From Acinetobacter bouvetii DSM 14964 = CIP 107468 (GTDB lineage Bacteria; Pseudomonadota; Gammaproteobacteria; Pseudomonadales; Moraxellaceae): a stretch of DNA of 64,000 nucleotides. Below the pieces are notes generated by a model. That model was not told the origin of the DNA, did no database searches, and saw nothing but the letters and a program-made list of their open reading frames with translations. Numbering within the stretch: the first letter of the stretch is position 1; each line of letters opens with the position of its first letter. The DNA is taken from assembly GCF_000368865.1 (NCBI RefSeq), contig NZ_KB849726.1:453634-517633 (forward strand), in the 5' to 3' direction. Below are positions 8,594 through 17,562 of the stretch, one piece after another. A program made the position numbers and the translations under genes.

Positions 8594-11476
8594 TTAGATT
8601 AAGTATGTATAAGTGGCAGGGCGGATATTTTGTTTTAAATACACCGTTGCTTCCGCTTCAGGGAGCGGTTTGGAGAACAGATAGCCCTGCGCGATGTCAC
8701 AGTCTAAATTTCGCAAATATTGCAGCTGCTGTTCGGTTTCAATGCCTTCTGCCACCACAGTTAAGCCCATAGCCTTGCCCATGGCAACCATAGCGCAGAC
8801 GATGGCTTCGTGCTTGTTTTGACCGATTTTGGAAATAAAACTGCGATCTATTTTTAAAACATCAATAGGAAAATCAGCAAGATAGGATAGTGATGAGTAG
8901 CCTGTGCCAAAATCATCCAAAGAAATATTGATATGGCGGCTTTTTATTTCCTGCAGCAGTTTTTTGACTGTTTCTGAGTTTTCGATTAATGATGATTCTG
9001 TAATTTCCAATTCTAAGCTGTCGCCGGAAATTTCATTGGCTTTGATGGCTTCGTCCAAGTCGATCAGCAGCTGGCCGCGGCGCAATTGCTGGGCAACGAC
9101 GTTCACTGAGACACAAATGTTATTAAACCCCATTTGGTTCCATTTCTTGATCTGTTTGGCGGTTTGCTGGATGACGATGCGCCCAATGTCTGAAATCAGG
9201 CTGGTCTGCTCGGCAAGCGGGATAAACAGCCCTGGCGGGATAATGCCTTTTTCAGGGTGATTCCAGCGCACCAGAGCTTCAAAGCCATAGATATTTTTAT
9301 CTCTGAAATTGATTTTTGGCTGGTAATAGACCACCAGTTCATTGCTTTGAATCGCTTTGCGGAGCTCCCTTTCCAAAAAGATGCCTTGTTCCAGCAGCGC
9401 TGTGTTCTCATTAGAATATAAACGTATGGTATTGCCGCCAAGGTGTTTGGCTTCAGAAAGCGCTTGTTCCGCGCAGTTGTTTAAATAATCCAGCTGACGG
9501 CCATGCTCTGGATAGAGTGCAATGCCCATGGACAGTGTGATGACATGATCTTGCCCCAATATATTGAAGGGCAGTGTGAAAGCTTTGGCAATGCGTTCGC
9601 AATGTTCCATCACCGATGGTCGGATATGCGAAATTTCATACACAATGGCAAAATCATCGCCATTGAGATGGGCTAAAAATAAGGCCTCCGCATTGGTTAG
9701 ACGCAGGCGCTGAGCAACTTGCCGAAGCAGCTCATCACCGCCGTTGTTGCTGAGGTATTCGTTCAGCGGGCGGAATCTGTCGATGTTCAGGCGTATGACG
9801 GCCAGCTGCTTTAAAGAGTCCTGCTGCGAAATCAAGTACTGATGCAGCTGATAGTTGTAATAAAACCGGTTGGGCAAATCGGTCAGGATGTCATAATTTT
9901 CTAAATAGGATAAACGCTGTTCCTGCAGCTTGCGTTCAGTCAAGTCTGAGACAATGCCGATATAATGGGCGACACGGTTTTGATCATCCAGCACTGCATT
10001 GATGTGCAGCCAAAGTGTTAATTCTTTTCCTGACAGGAATTTTTCCTGCAGTTCACCGTCATACTGCTGATGCTGCAGCACCTGCTTTAAAATCTCAGCA
10101 TGCGCGCTGCGCTGCTGCGATTTATAATTTGCTGCGATATCAAATAAATGCTTGCCAATCATTTGTTCATGGCGAAAGCCGGTCAGCTGTTCATAACATG
10201 GATTGACGTCCAGATAGCGAAGCTCTTCATCTAGAATAAAAATGCCTTCAGCAGCTTGCTTAAGAACGCTGGCTGCCAATTTTAAACGCTCTTGCGATGT
10301 GCGCTCCTGCTGAATATCACGGCGGATGCCCACCATGCGCAGCGGTTTATTGCTGTCAGGGTCCCAGGCAATAATCCGGCCAATGTCATGCACCCAGCTC
10401 CATTTCCCAGTCAGGCTGTTTTGTACCCGGTAGGTCGATTCATAACGGTCATTCTGACCGCGTAAATGCTGTTTCATCGCATTTTTGAACTGTTCTGCAT
10501 CATCTGGATGGACTGTATGCAGCAGTTGGTAATGATGCTCTTTTGAATCGCGCTGAGAGGTGCCTTTATGATTATTGGACAGGGAAATTGTTCGGTCTTT
10601 AATGTTCCAATCCCAGGGTTTTAAACCGGCAATTTCATGCGCAAGCTGAAGATTCTGCTGCTGATCTTCTAGATTTTTGTTCATTTGCTCGATATCGAAA
10701 GTCCGTTCTTTCACTTTCTGCTCCAGCAGCTGATTGTTCAGCTGAAGCTGCAGTTCGATATCTTTAGAGTGGTTGATTTCATTTTTGAGCTGCTTGCACA
10801 GGTCATCAGTCCACGCCACTTGCTGTTCGGCCTCTTTCACTAAAAGGCTGTTTTTAGCATAAAGGGTAGAAATGCGGCGGTGAATGCGGTATGACGTGGT
10901 TGCGCATAACAGTATGACAATTAAAGCAAAATTGATGGCTAAGCTGAACAGGTGGCTGCTTTTATCGAGAAATAAAAATTGTGAAACCAAGTAGGGCACA
11001 ATGGAGGGTAAAAAGGCCAAGCAAAAGTAATTCAGCTTCTGTGTTAAATAGGTTAAACCAAAGGTTTGCGTTACAATCAGCAATAATGCAGATAAGGTCA
11101 GCGCTTGAATATCGGCAAAATTAGGATTTATAGACGGCAAATAATAATAAATGATGAAAATGCCGGCAGAGATCAGCGCGCCGATACTGAAGCATTGAAA
11201 CTGAAGCCAGCGGTGAGCAATTTTTAAGTCAAATTGATGAGGCTTGAAATAGGCCGTGCTGATGAGCCAGCAAAAACTGGCAAATAATTCGGTAAAGATA
11301 AACCAAAAATTGAAATAAAAATTAACAGTGTTAAAGTAAATTTGGTAAATACAAAAGATATATAAACAGATGATTAAAATACTGAGAAGAAAATAACGGC
11401 TCAAGCGAAGCGTATTCTCGATTTGAGCAGCATGATTGTACTGCTTGATGTAGTCATATTGATCATCTGTCATCAA
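8594..11476 (-). CDS. Membrane-bound PAS-GGDEF-EAL protein, probably a c-di-GMP phosphodiesterase
   Basis: A 960-residue signalling protein. About six hydrophobic segments fill residues 28-205. A coiled-coil stretch (about 215-280), two PAS/PAC modules (about 280-520), a GGDEF-like domain (about 525-685) and an EAL domain (about 695-945) follow. The EAL part keeps key residues: GFEALVRW, ELEITES, LDDFGTGYSSL, DVLKIDRSFI, TVVAEGIET and a final QGYLFSKPLP. The cyclase signature is degenerate (NGDDF near residue 605 instead of GGDEF), so I infer c-di-GMP hydrolysis rather than synthesis. The ligand of the membrane region is unknown. The AT-rich stretch 11477-11640 should hold its promoter. Confidence 0.88.
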   Translation of the reverse strand: MMTDDQYDYIKQYNHAAQIENTLRLSRYFLLSILIICLYIFCIYQIYFNTVNFYFNFWFIFTELFASFCWLISTAYFKPHQFDLKIAHRWLQFQCFSIGALISAGIFIIYYYLPSINPNFADIQALTLSALLLIVTQTFGLTYLTQKLNYFCLAFLPSIVPYLVSQFLFLDKSSHLFSLAINFALIVILLCATTSYRIHRRISTLYAKNSLLVKEAEQQVAWTDDLCKQLKNEINHSKDIELQLQLNNQLLEQKVKERTFDIEQMNKNLEDQQQNLQLAHEIAGLKPWDWNIKDRTISLSNNHKGTSQRDSKEHHYQLLHTVHPDDAEQFKNAMKQHLRGQNDRYESTYRVQNSLTGKWSWVHDIGRIIAWDPDSNKPLRMVGIRRDIQQERTSQERLKLAASVLKQAAEGIFILDEELRYLDVNPCYEQLTGFRHEQMIGKHLFDIAANYKSQQRSAHAEILKQVLQHQQYDGELQEKFLSGKELTLWLHINAVLDDQNRVAHYIGIVSDLTERKLQEQRLSYLENYDILTDLPNRFYYNYQLHQYLISQQDSLKQLAVIRLNIDRFRPLNEYLSNNGGDELLRQVAQRLRLTNAEALFLAHLNGDDFAIVYEISHIRPSVMEHCERIAKAFTLPFNILGQDHVITLSMGIALYPEHGRQLDYLNNCAEQALSEAKHLGGNTIRLYSNENTALLEQGIFLERELRKAIQSNELVVYYQPKINFRDKNIYGFEALVRWNHPEKGIIPPGLFIPLAEQTSLISDIGRIVIQQTAKQIKKWNQMGFNNICVSVNVVAQQLRRGQLLIDLDEAIKANEISGDSLELEITESSLIENSETVKKLLQEIKSRHINISLDDFGTGYSSLSYLADFPIDVLKIDRSFISKIGQNKHEAIVCAMVAMGKAMGLTVVAEGIETEQQLQYLRNLDCDIAQGYLFSKPLPEAEATVYLKQNIRPATYTYLI

Positions 11477-11640
11477 TATAAGTGCCTTATTTAAATATAG
11501 TAATTAAAAGTCGCTTGTTGTTTTATTAATCCAAACACACTGGTTTTTCATCGCTTAATTTTTATTGCTTACAATTAGATTAATTACGTTAAACATAAAA
11601 ATCAATCAAATTGTATACAAAAATATAATATTCGGATGAG

Positions 11641-12357
11641 CTAAGCTTTTAGGCGGTAATTCAAAATTGACAGGGCAACAATTGGAGCAGTTTCAGTGCG
11701 CAAGACTCGCGAGCCTATGCACCAGTTTTTAAAGCCGGCGGAATTGGATTGCTGAATTTCAGCTTCACTCAGCCCGCCTTCTGGGCCAATCAGCAGTGCA
11801 ATTTTTAAAGATGCATCCGCCAGTACATCTGTTTCATCTTTATTTGGCGCTAAAACCAGTTTAGTCTCCGGCAGATCGTATGCCAGCCATGCCTCTAAAC
11901 TGATCGGGGCATGAATTTTTGGCACAACATTCATGCCGCATTGTTCACAGGCCGCAATGGCAATGCCTTGCCAGTGGTCTATTTTCTTTTGGTCACGGTC
12001 ATACTTCAAGCGCATTTCACAGCGTTCAGAGGTCAGCAGCTGAATTTCCGCCACGCCCAGTTCAACGGCTTTTTGAATCGCATAATCCATACGGTCGCCT
12101 TTACTCATGACTTGGCCGAGTAAAGCCTTAAAAGCAGGGGTGCGGTTGTCTGGATTAAATGAAATGATTTTGACTGAAGCAGACTTCTTGGAAGCTTCAG
12201 TCAATTCAACTTCGAATTCGCCGCCTTGCCCATTGAACAAGGTGGCTTTTTCGCCCACTTGCGCACGCAATACTTTAACCCAGTGATGAAAAACTGTTTC
12301 AGTTAATTCGATGACCGTATCAACAGTTAAATCAGCTTCAATAAAAAAACGGGGCAT
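11641..12357 (-). CDS. rsmE: 16S rRNA (uracil1498-N3)-methyltransferase
   Basis: A SPOUT-fold enzyme that methylates U1498 in helix 44 of 16S rRNA using SAM. The N-terminal PUA-like part (MPRFFIEADLTVDTVIELTETVFHHWVKVLR...) is followed by the knotted SAM-binding core with LLIGPEGGLSEAEI and RVLRTETAPIVALSIL. The length of 238 residues is normal. It is 25 bp downstream of metF on the same strand and so may be read with the methionine-cycle genes, which is sensible for a SAM consumer but probably incidental. Confidence 0.94.
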   Translation of the reverse strand: MPRFFIEADLTVDTVIELTETVFHHWVKVLRAQVGEKATLFNGQGGEFEVELTEASKKSASVKIISFNPDNRTPAFKALLGQVMSKGDRMDYAIQKAVELGVAEIQLLTSERCEMRLKYDRDQKKIDHWQGIAIAACEQCGMNVVPKIHAPISLEAWLAYDLPETKLVLAPNKDETDVLADASLKIALLIGPEGGLSEAEIQQSNSAGFKNWCIGSRVLRTETAPIVALSILNYRLKA

Positions 12358-12382
12358 TTCAGTATTACTCGAGCAATGGGGG

Positions 12383-13219
12383 TTAAGCTAAGCCAAGGTC
12401 AGTGACAAGCTGACGCGTTGGATCAGTGGTGTTCATGGTGTAGAAGTGCAAGCTTGGCGCGCCGCCGGCAATCAGGCGTTCGCAAAGCTTCACAATCACT
12501 TCATGACCAAAGGCTTTGATTGAATCTGTGTCATCACCATAGGTTGCAAGCTGCTTGCGGATCCAGCGCGGAATCTCAGCGCCTGTACCGTCTGCAAAGC
12601 GGATTAAATTGCTGGCATTGGTGATTGGCATGATGCCTGGTGCTACAGGAATGTTCACGCCTTCTTTCTGAATGCGCTCTACAAAGTAGAAGTATGCATC
12701 TGGATTAAAGAAGAACTGTGTCAATGCTGCGTTTGCGCCGGCATTGGCTTTGTCGCAGAAACGCTTGATGTCTAAATCAAAGCTGTCTGCTTGCGGATGC
12801 ATTTCTGGGTAGGCCGCAACTTCAATTTTGAAGTGATCACCTGTATGTTCACGAATAAAACGTACTAAGTCCGTTGCATAAGGCAATTCGCCTAAGCCCA
12901 CTTGACCAGACGGCAAATCGCCGCGCAGCGCAACAATGCGGTCAATGCCTTGTGATTTATATAAATCCAGCAATTCAGCAATACGCTCTTTGCTGTCACC
13001 AATACAAGACAGATGGGGAGCAACAGGTGTGCCTTTGCCGTTAAAATCATTCAATGTAGACAAGGTGCGTTCACGGGTAGAACCGCCTGCACCATATGTT
13101 ACAGAGAAAAATTCAGGATTGAGCAACTGAAGTTCTTGATGTACAACTTTAAGTTTTTCCGCGCCAGCGTCAGTTTTGGTCGGGAAGAACTCAAAGGAAA
13201 TAGGAATCTGTTTTGACAT
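12383..13219 (-). CDS. metF: 5,10-methylenetetrahydrofolate reductase
   Basis: Flavoprotein that reduces methylene-THF to 5-methyl-THF, the methyl donor for methionine synthase. The 278-residue protein starts MSKQIPISFEFFPTK, where the EFFP motif carries the catalytic Glu, and continues with VTYGAGGSTRERT, ALRGD and a late FYTMN motif. ATG 13219 is chosen because AAGGA lies 7 nt upstream; an in-frame TTG at 13225 is too close to that site. The gene follows ahcY after a 180-bp spacer with a hairpin repeat. If transcription reads through, metF would also fall under the SAH riboswitch. Confidence 0.95.
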   Translation of the reverse strand: MSKQIPISFEFFPTKTDAGAEKLKVVHQELQLLNPEFFSVTYGAGGSTRERTLSTLNDFNGKGTPVAPHLSCIGDSKERIAELLDLYKSQGIDRIVALRGDLPSGQVGLGELPYATDLVRFIREHTGDHFKIEVAAYPEMHPQADSFDLDIKRFCDKANAGANAALTQFFFNPDAYFYFVERIQKEGVNIPVAPGIMPITNASNLIRFADGTGAEIPRWIRKQLATYGDDTDSIKAFGHEVIVKLCERLIAGGAPSLHFYTMNTTDPTRQLVTDLGLA

Positions 13220-13260
13220 GTTCAAATCCTTTTTTATAAATACTGTTTGTTTATTATTTC

Positions 13261-13392
13261 CCTCATCCCAGCCTTCTCCCTAAGGGAGAAGGGGAATCCA
13301 TTACATTATTTAAAACGGTAATGAAAAATCCCTCTCCTGAGCGTGCTTTAAGCACTGCTTAAAAGTTCAGCGCAAGAGAGGTTAGGAGAGGT
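13261..13392. repeat. Hairpin-rich interspersed repeat between ahcY and metF
   Basis: Two nested inverted repeats lie here. CCTTCTCCC (13272-13280) and GGGAGAAGG (13284-13292) form a tight stem. CCTCTCCT (13331-13338) pairs with AGGAGAGG (13384-13391). CCCTCTCC-type units of this sort recur as short intergenic repeats in many gammaproteobacterial genomes. Only one copy is present in this window, so dispersion is assumed rather than seen. It could act as a partial terminator or mRNA stabiliser between the two genes. Confidence 0.55.
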
Positions 13393-13399
13393 GAAAAAC

Positions 13400-14782
13400 T
13401 TAGTATTTATAAGCCTCAGCTTTGAACGGGCCTTCAACTTGAACACCTAGGTAGTCAGCTTGTTCTTGAGTCAAAGTCGTCAATACGCCGCCGAAACCAG
13501 CAACCATTGCAGCAGCAACTTCTTCATCTAATTTTTTAGGAATCAGTTCTACGCGGATCGCTGCTTGTTTTTGATCTTCAGGAAGATCAGCAAATTTTTC
13601 AGCGAATAGGTGCATTTGGCCCAATACTTGGTTGGCAAACGAACCATCCATAATACGTGAAGGGTGACCAGTTGCATTACCAAGGTTAACCAAACGGCCT
13701 TCAGAAAGAAGAATTAAATAGTTATTTTCGTCTTCTGAACGGTAAACTTGGTGTACTTGCGGCTTCACTTCAACCCACTTGTAACCGCGTAGGTAGTTGG
13801 TATCGATTTCAGTATCAAAGTGACCGATGTTGCACACAACAGCGCCCGCTTTTAATGAATCAAGCATTGCAGCGTCACATACGTGGTAGTTACCAGTTGT
13901 TGTAACAATTAGGTCAGTGTTTTGAAGAAGGTCAAGGTTGATGTCTTCTTTCTTGCCAGTTTGTACGCCGTTTTTGTACGGAGCAACAACTTCATAGCCG
14001 TCCATGCATGCTTGCATCGCGCAGATTGGATCAACTTCAGTAACACGTACAATCATGCCTTCTTGACGAAGTGATTGAGCAGAACCTTTACCTACGTCGC
14101 CATAACCAATAACAAGCGCACGGCGGCCAGATAAAAGCATATCTGTACCGCGTTTGATTGCGTCATTTAGAGAGTGGCGACAGCCGTATTTGTTGTCGTT
14201 TTTAGACTTAGTTACAGAGTCGTTTACGTTGATCGCTGGAACTTTTAAAGTGCCGTCGCGGTGCATTTCGTAAAGACGCTGCACGCCAGTAGTGGTTTCT
14301 TCAGTAATACCGTGGATTTTAGCAATCACTTCTGGGTATTTTTCGTGAACAAGCGCAGTTAAGTCACCGCCATCGTCCAGAATCATGTTGGCATCCCAAG
14401 GTGTGCCGTTTACGTTAATTTGCTGTTCTAAGCACCAAACGTATTCTTCTTCAGTTTCGCCTTTCCAAGCAAATACTGGAACGCCAGCAGCAGCAATTGC
14501 AGCAGCAGCGTGGTCTTGAGTAGAGAAGATGTTGCAAGATGTCCAGCGTACTTCTGCACCTAATTCAACCAGCGTTTCAATTAAAACAGCAGTTTGAATG
14601 GTCATGTGGATACAGCCGAGGATTTTCGCGCCAGCAAGCGGTTTAGCGGCTGCATAGCGTTTGCGAAGACCCATTAGGGCTGGCATTTCTGCTTCTGCTA
14701 GTTTAATTTCTTTACGGCCGTAATCAGCAAGTGAAATGTCGGCAACTTTGTAATCTGTAAATGAAGCAGTGACCGCGTTCAT
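13400..14782 (-). CDS. ahcY: S-adenosylhomocysteine hydrolase
   Basis: NAD-dependent tetrameric cytosolic enzyme that splits SAH, the inhibitory product of methyltransferases, into adenosine and homocysteine. Visible landmarks are [20 protein letters not shown] at the start, [13 protein letters not shown] around the catalytic Lys/Asp, the NAD-binding loop [12 protein letters not shown] and the C-terminal KAEAYKY tail that reaches into the neighbouring subunit. The length of 460 residues is normal for bacterial AhcY. AGGAG precedes the ATG. Upstream lies a SAH riboswitch (14821-14945), so expression should rise when SAH accumulates. metF follows on the same strand. Confidence 0.97.
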   Translation of the reverse strand: MNAVTASFTDYKVADISLADYGRKEIKLAEAEMPALMGLRKRYAAAKPLAGAKILGCIHMTIQTAVLIETLVELGAEVRWTSCNIFSTQDHAAAAIAAAGVPVFAWKGETEEEYVWCLEQQINVNGTPWDANMILDDGGDLTALVHEKYPEVIAKIHGITEETTTGVQRLYEMHRDGTLKVPAINVNDSVTKSKNDNKYGCRHSLNDAIKRGTDMLLSGRRALVIGYGDVGKGSAQSLRQEGMIVRVTEVDPICAMQACMDGYEVVAPYKNGVQTGKKEDINLDLLQNTDLIVTTTGNYHVCDAAMLDSLKAGAVVCNIGHFDTEIDTNYLRGYKWVEVKPQVHQVYRSEDENNYLILLSEGRLVNLGNATGHPSRIMDGSFANQVLGQMHLFAEKFADLPEDQKQAAIRVELIPKKLDEEVAAAMVAGFGGVLTTLTQEQADYLGVQVEGPFKAEAYKY

Positions 14783-14820
14783 CAGGATCTCCTAGAAAAA
14801 AATAGATTGGATCGTTATGT

Positions 14821-14945
14821 TCGCGGATGCCGTTTTTGATCAGCACTGTTATTTCACAGGCGCATGACCGAATCGTCGAGCCTAGCGATTTCACATTGCT
14901 ATTTTTGAAAATCAGCCTGTGAAAAAGTCGCAGCATCCCTCGACT
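14821..14945 (-). promoter_or_regulatory. S-adenosylhomocysteine (SAH) riboswitch
   Basis: Read on the minus strand, the leader of ahcY shows the ahcY-motif pattern. P1 is GTCGAG (14880-14875) paired with CTCGAC (14944-14939). The conserved GATGCTGCGAC core follows, then an extended P2 (GCGA...TCGC plus TTTCACA/TGTGAAA), TAGGCTCGAC, a linker, and AACGGCATCCGCG. There GGATGC/GCATCC (14938-14933 with 14830-14825) forms the H-type pseudoknot. Known SAH riboswitches of this class turn expression on when SAH binds. The pseudoknot end lies about 40 nt before the ahcY start. Long P2 and linker segments are the only departures from the compact form. Confidence 0.88.
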
Positions 14946-15082
14946 AGCGGGGTATTGTACTTGGAATTAGGATGAGTTCCAATCTGAAATTGATTAATAT
15001 CTAACGGATAAGCATTTGATCTGTAAATTTTATGGAATAATGCGTTCTGACTTTATATAGGTCTGTTTGGAATAAAAGAATA

Positions 15083-16027
15083 ATGATGAAAAAATTACTC
15101 GGAGCCTTGCCTCTAATTTCCGCGTCAATCATGGCCAACGACTCGACCGGCTATGTCGCCACGGGTGGTGTGCAGTATTTGAAAAATAAAGACATCCAAA
15201 TGTTCAGTGAAGATCTATTTATTAGCAAAAAGATCATTAAAGTCGATTATCAATTCAAAAATTTGAGCGCTAAAGATGTGACGGAAACGGTGCTGTTTCC
15301 GCTGCCTAAAATTGAAAATTTCTTTGAGTCCGATTTTGCGGATACGGAACGCTTGCTTAAAAGCTTTAAGGTGCAGATCGATGGAAAATCTATACAGCCT
15401 GAGATGCATGTCCGGACTTTTATTTTAAAAGATGACAAGTCAGCGCCGGTAGATTTGACGGATGTTTTTAAGCAATGCGGTTTTAGCGAAAAAGAAATGC
15501 TGAATCCTTGGAATCGGCAAAATTATGAATATGAGGCTTTTGAAACCAAGCTAAGAGGCTGCAACAATGTAGCATTGCAAAAAGCGCTGCCGAAAGATAA
15601 AGAAGAAGTGATCACCTGGTCTTCGCAAGTGATTTACAGCTGGAAACAGACTTTTAAAGCCAATGCCTTAACACATGTGCAGCATCAATACGCGCCGCTG
15701 GTGGGCGGTTCTGTGGCGTTATATCCGGAAGAGGATACTAAAGCGTACTGCATGGATCGGAACTTTAAAGCTGGCTTAAAGAAAGCCAAATCGCAGCAGG
15801 CGCCTTATCAGGCATTAGGCTATATCTTAAAAACTGGGGCGAATTGGGCTAAGCCGATTCAGGACTTTAAATTGACCATTGAACGGGATGCTGGAGAGCT
15901 CGTGTCATTCTGCTGGGCTGGAAAAGTCAAAAAAATCAGCCCGACACGATTCCAAATGTCAGAAAAGAACTTTGTGCCTCAGCAGGATTTAGACATTATC
16001 TTTGTGCACGCTAAAGCCCATGAATGA
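15083..16027 (+). CDS. DUF4424-like secreted protein
   Basis: A 314-residue protein with a short signal peptide (MMKKLLGALPLISASIMA, cleavage expected before NDST). The mature part begins NDSTGYVATGGVQYLKNKDIQMFSEDLFIS and runs into DYQFKNLSAKDVTETVLFPLP, matching the DUF4424 family pattern (NDSTA...TGGL...SEDLYIS...YxFxN...DV...FPLP). Function unknown; expected to be periplasmic. It is divergent from ahcY, with about 140 bp between its start and the riboswitch. The next gene, a C39-like protein, is 69 bp downstream. Confidence 0.75.
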   Translation: MMKKLLGALPLISASIMANDSTGYVATGGVQYLKNKDIQMFSEDLFISKKIIKVDYQFKNLSAKDVTETVLFPLPKIENFFESDFADTERLLKSFKVQIDGKSIQPEMHVRTFILKDDKSAPVDLTDVFKQCGFSEKEMLNPWNRQNYEYEAFETKLRGCNNVALQKALPKDKEEVITWSSQVIYSWKQTFKANALTHVQHQYAPLVGGSVALYPEEDTKAYCMDRNFKAGLKKAKSQQAPYQALGYILKTGANWAKPIQDFKLTIERDAGELVSFCWAGKVKKISPTRFQMSEKNFVPQQDLDIIFVHAKAHE

Positions 16028-16096
16028 TTAAAACTTTCAGGCAAATTTTGAATGATTTGTTTATTATCGCTTCAGACAAATTTTTGAGTTTTGATT

Positions 16097-16621
16097 ATGG
16101 CTTTGGAAATGCCTGAAGAATTATCCAGCCTGGAGGCCAATGGCGGAATTTACGCTGTTTGGATGCTGCTGCAGCATTTAGGAATAGATGCAGATATTCA
16201 GCAGCTGATGGAGGTCTGCGGCTATGAAGCTGGATATGGTACGACGACGATTGGTTTAGCTGTTGGACTGAAAAAATTTGGCTTTAACGTGCAGTTTTAT
16301 ACAGAACATGATCCGGATCTGCAGGAGGGTGAAAAACTCAGTTATGCTGAAGCAGCGCAATTGCAATTGCCTGTACTGCCTGCAATAGGTTATGCGGAAA
16401 TTTTGCAGGCCTTTGAGCAAAACAAGTTTGTAATTGCCTATTACGATACCTTTGAAGGTATTGGCAATCACTCCTTGGTGTATGATATCGATGAAGCCGA
16501 AATCAGCTTCTTTGACAGCTTTGACGCCATGTCAGCCGAAGATTTTGAGCGGCAGCGTCAGGCCGAGGGGATCTGCCGTCAAGTCATTATCGTGAATGTT
16601 AATGACTATATCGCGAGTTGA
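16097..16621 (+). CDS. Peptidase C39-like fold protein lacking the catalytic cysteine
   Basis: 174 residues from ATG 16097. The layout resembles a single C39-type papain-like domain: an N-terminal helix NGGIYAVWMLLQHLGID where active enzymes have CGxxxLxxxLxxxG, GYEAGYGTTTIGLAVGLKKFGF for the usual G(T/G)T...L..AA...G, and GNHSLVYDIDEAEISFFDSF for the His/Asp half of the site. The Cys position appears to be Asn, so proteolysis is doubtful; a binding or regulatory role is more likely. No signal peptide, so probably cytoplasmic. The fold assignment is from pattern only. Confidence 0.55.
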   Translation: MALEMPEELSSLEANGGIYAVWMLLQHLGIDADIQQLMEVCGYEAGYGTTTIGLAVGLKKFGFNVQFYTEHDPDLQEGEKLSYAEAAQLQLPVLPAIGYAEILQAFEQNKFVIAYYDTFEGIGNHSLVYDIDEAEISFFDSFDAMSAEDFERQRQAEGICRQVIIVNVNDYIAS

Positions 16622-16642
16622 ACGAAATAGCTGTCATATAAA

Positions 16643-16666
16643 AAAGCCCATCTGTTGATGGGCTTT
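16643..16666 (+). terminator. Terminator after the C39-like gene
   Basis: AAAGCCCATC-TGTT-GATGGGCTTT with an A-run upstream. It sits between convergent genes and probably serves both. Confidence 0.75.
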
Positions 16667-16689
16667 AATCGTTTCAATGAGCTTTGCGG

Positions 16690-17202
16690 TTACTGCTCAG
16701 CAGCATTGGCTTTTTCAGTCCAGAAATCCGCTTTTTCTTCATTTGCGTCAATGCCTAGGCCATTGGCATAAATGAACGCTAAATCACGCATGGCCTGCGC
16801 TTCACCGAGTTTGGCAGACTGTTCGACCAGCTCAATAGATTTGGCAACGTCTTTTTCAACGACATCGCCGCGGCGGTAAAAATTCGCTAATTCCAAAATA
16901 GCAGCAGGGTGATTATGCTTTGCCGCCTGTTCCAGCCAGCGGTGCGCATGTTCAAAATAAGCTTTCGATTCTTCAGCATCTTCTTCCTGCATGTCTTTGG
17001 CATAAACCGCATAGCCTTCGCCTAGCCAATACATCGCCTCAACATGCCCCAGCTGCGCCGCTTTCAGCGCCCACTCTTCAGCCAGTTCAACATGCTCATC
17101 ATTGTCACTTTGCATGTAAATTTCAGCCAGTTCAAATTGAGCATCGCGGTTGCCTGCTGTCGCGCGGTTAAACAATGCAGGTGAAATAGGGAGGTCAGAC
17201 AT
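16690..17202 (-). CDS. Sel1-like repeat protein
   Basis: 170 residues built from Sel1-type helical repeats (TPR-like), e.g. GNRDAQFELAEIYMQ, GHVEAMYWLGEGYA, NHPAAILELANFYRRGD and GEAQAMRDLAFIYANGLG. Sel1 repeats mediate protein-protein contacts; no enzymatic motif is present. There is no signal peptide, so it is likely cytoplasmic. Convergent with the C39-like gene. Partner and role unknown. Confidence 0.8.
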   Translation of the reverse strand: MSDLPISPALFNRATAGNRDAQFELAEIYMQSDNDEHVELAEEWALKAAQLGHVEAMYWLGEGYAVYAKDMQEEDAEESKAYFEHAHRWLEQAAKHNHPAAILELANFYRRGDVVEKDVAKSIELVEQSAKLGEAQAMRDLAFIYANGLGIDANEEKADFWTEKANAAEQ

Positions 17203-17562
17203 AGCGGATCCAAAAGTGCAGAATAGGCATAGCCTAATAGGTTGGCCTCAAAAAAGCCAATCTGAAGATCAGCTTTTAAGACCACAGGGTTTAAATGAAG
17301 TAAAACAGCACTGCTGCTGCGCCTATACTGGCTGTAAGGGCAGCAAAGGTTTTCCGCTTTGCGTATACAGCCTAGAGCAGGTGAGTGCTGAGCACCGTAC
17401 ACACGTATTTAAGCGAATCTATGTACAAACACATTTCACATCGCAAAGTGAACTGATAAAGCTTTTGGTGAACGCGGTAATCGACTGAATGATCAGGAAT
17501 TCAGAAAAAAGAGCAGGCAAAAAAATAGCAGCCGAAGCTGCTACTTTTAAAACCATTTTGGA
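17203..17562. other. 360-bp spacer with a long bulged hairpin
   Basis: No coding potential is evident. The main structure is GGCTGTA (17330-17336) paired with TACAGCC (17366-17372), enclosing GCAAAG (17343-17348)/CTTTGC (17357-17362), a 43-nt bulged stem. An AGTGCTGAGCAC near-palindrome follows at 17384-17395. The part close to 17202 should contain the Sel1 gene promoter; the other end holds the terminator of the Tim44-like gene. A small RNA is possible but not shown. Confidence 0.4.
17526..17543 (-). terminator. Terminator of the Tim44-like gene
   Basis: TAGCAGC-CGAA-GCTGCTA with T-rich flank on the minus strand, 20 bp past the stop codon at 17563. Confidence 0.75.

Noticed and set aside
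17203..17562. 6S RNA, tmRNA or RNase P RNA in the spacer
   Set aside because: None of the diagnostic segments (tmRNA tag codons, RNase P GAGGAAAGTCCGG core, 6S open-bubble flanks) could be found.
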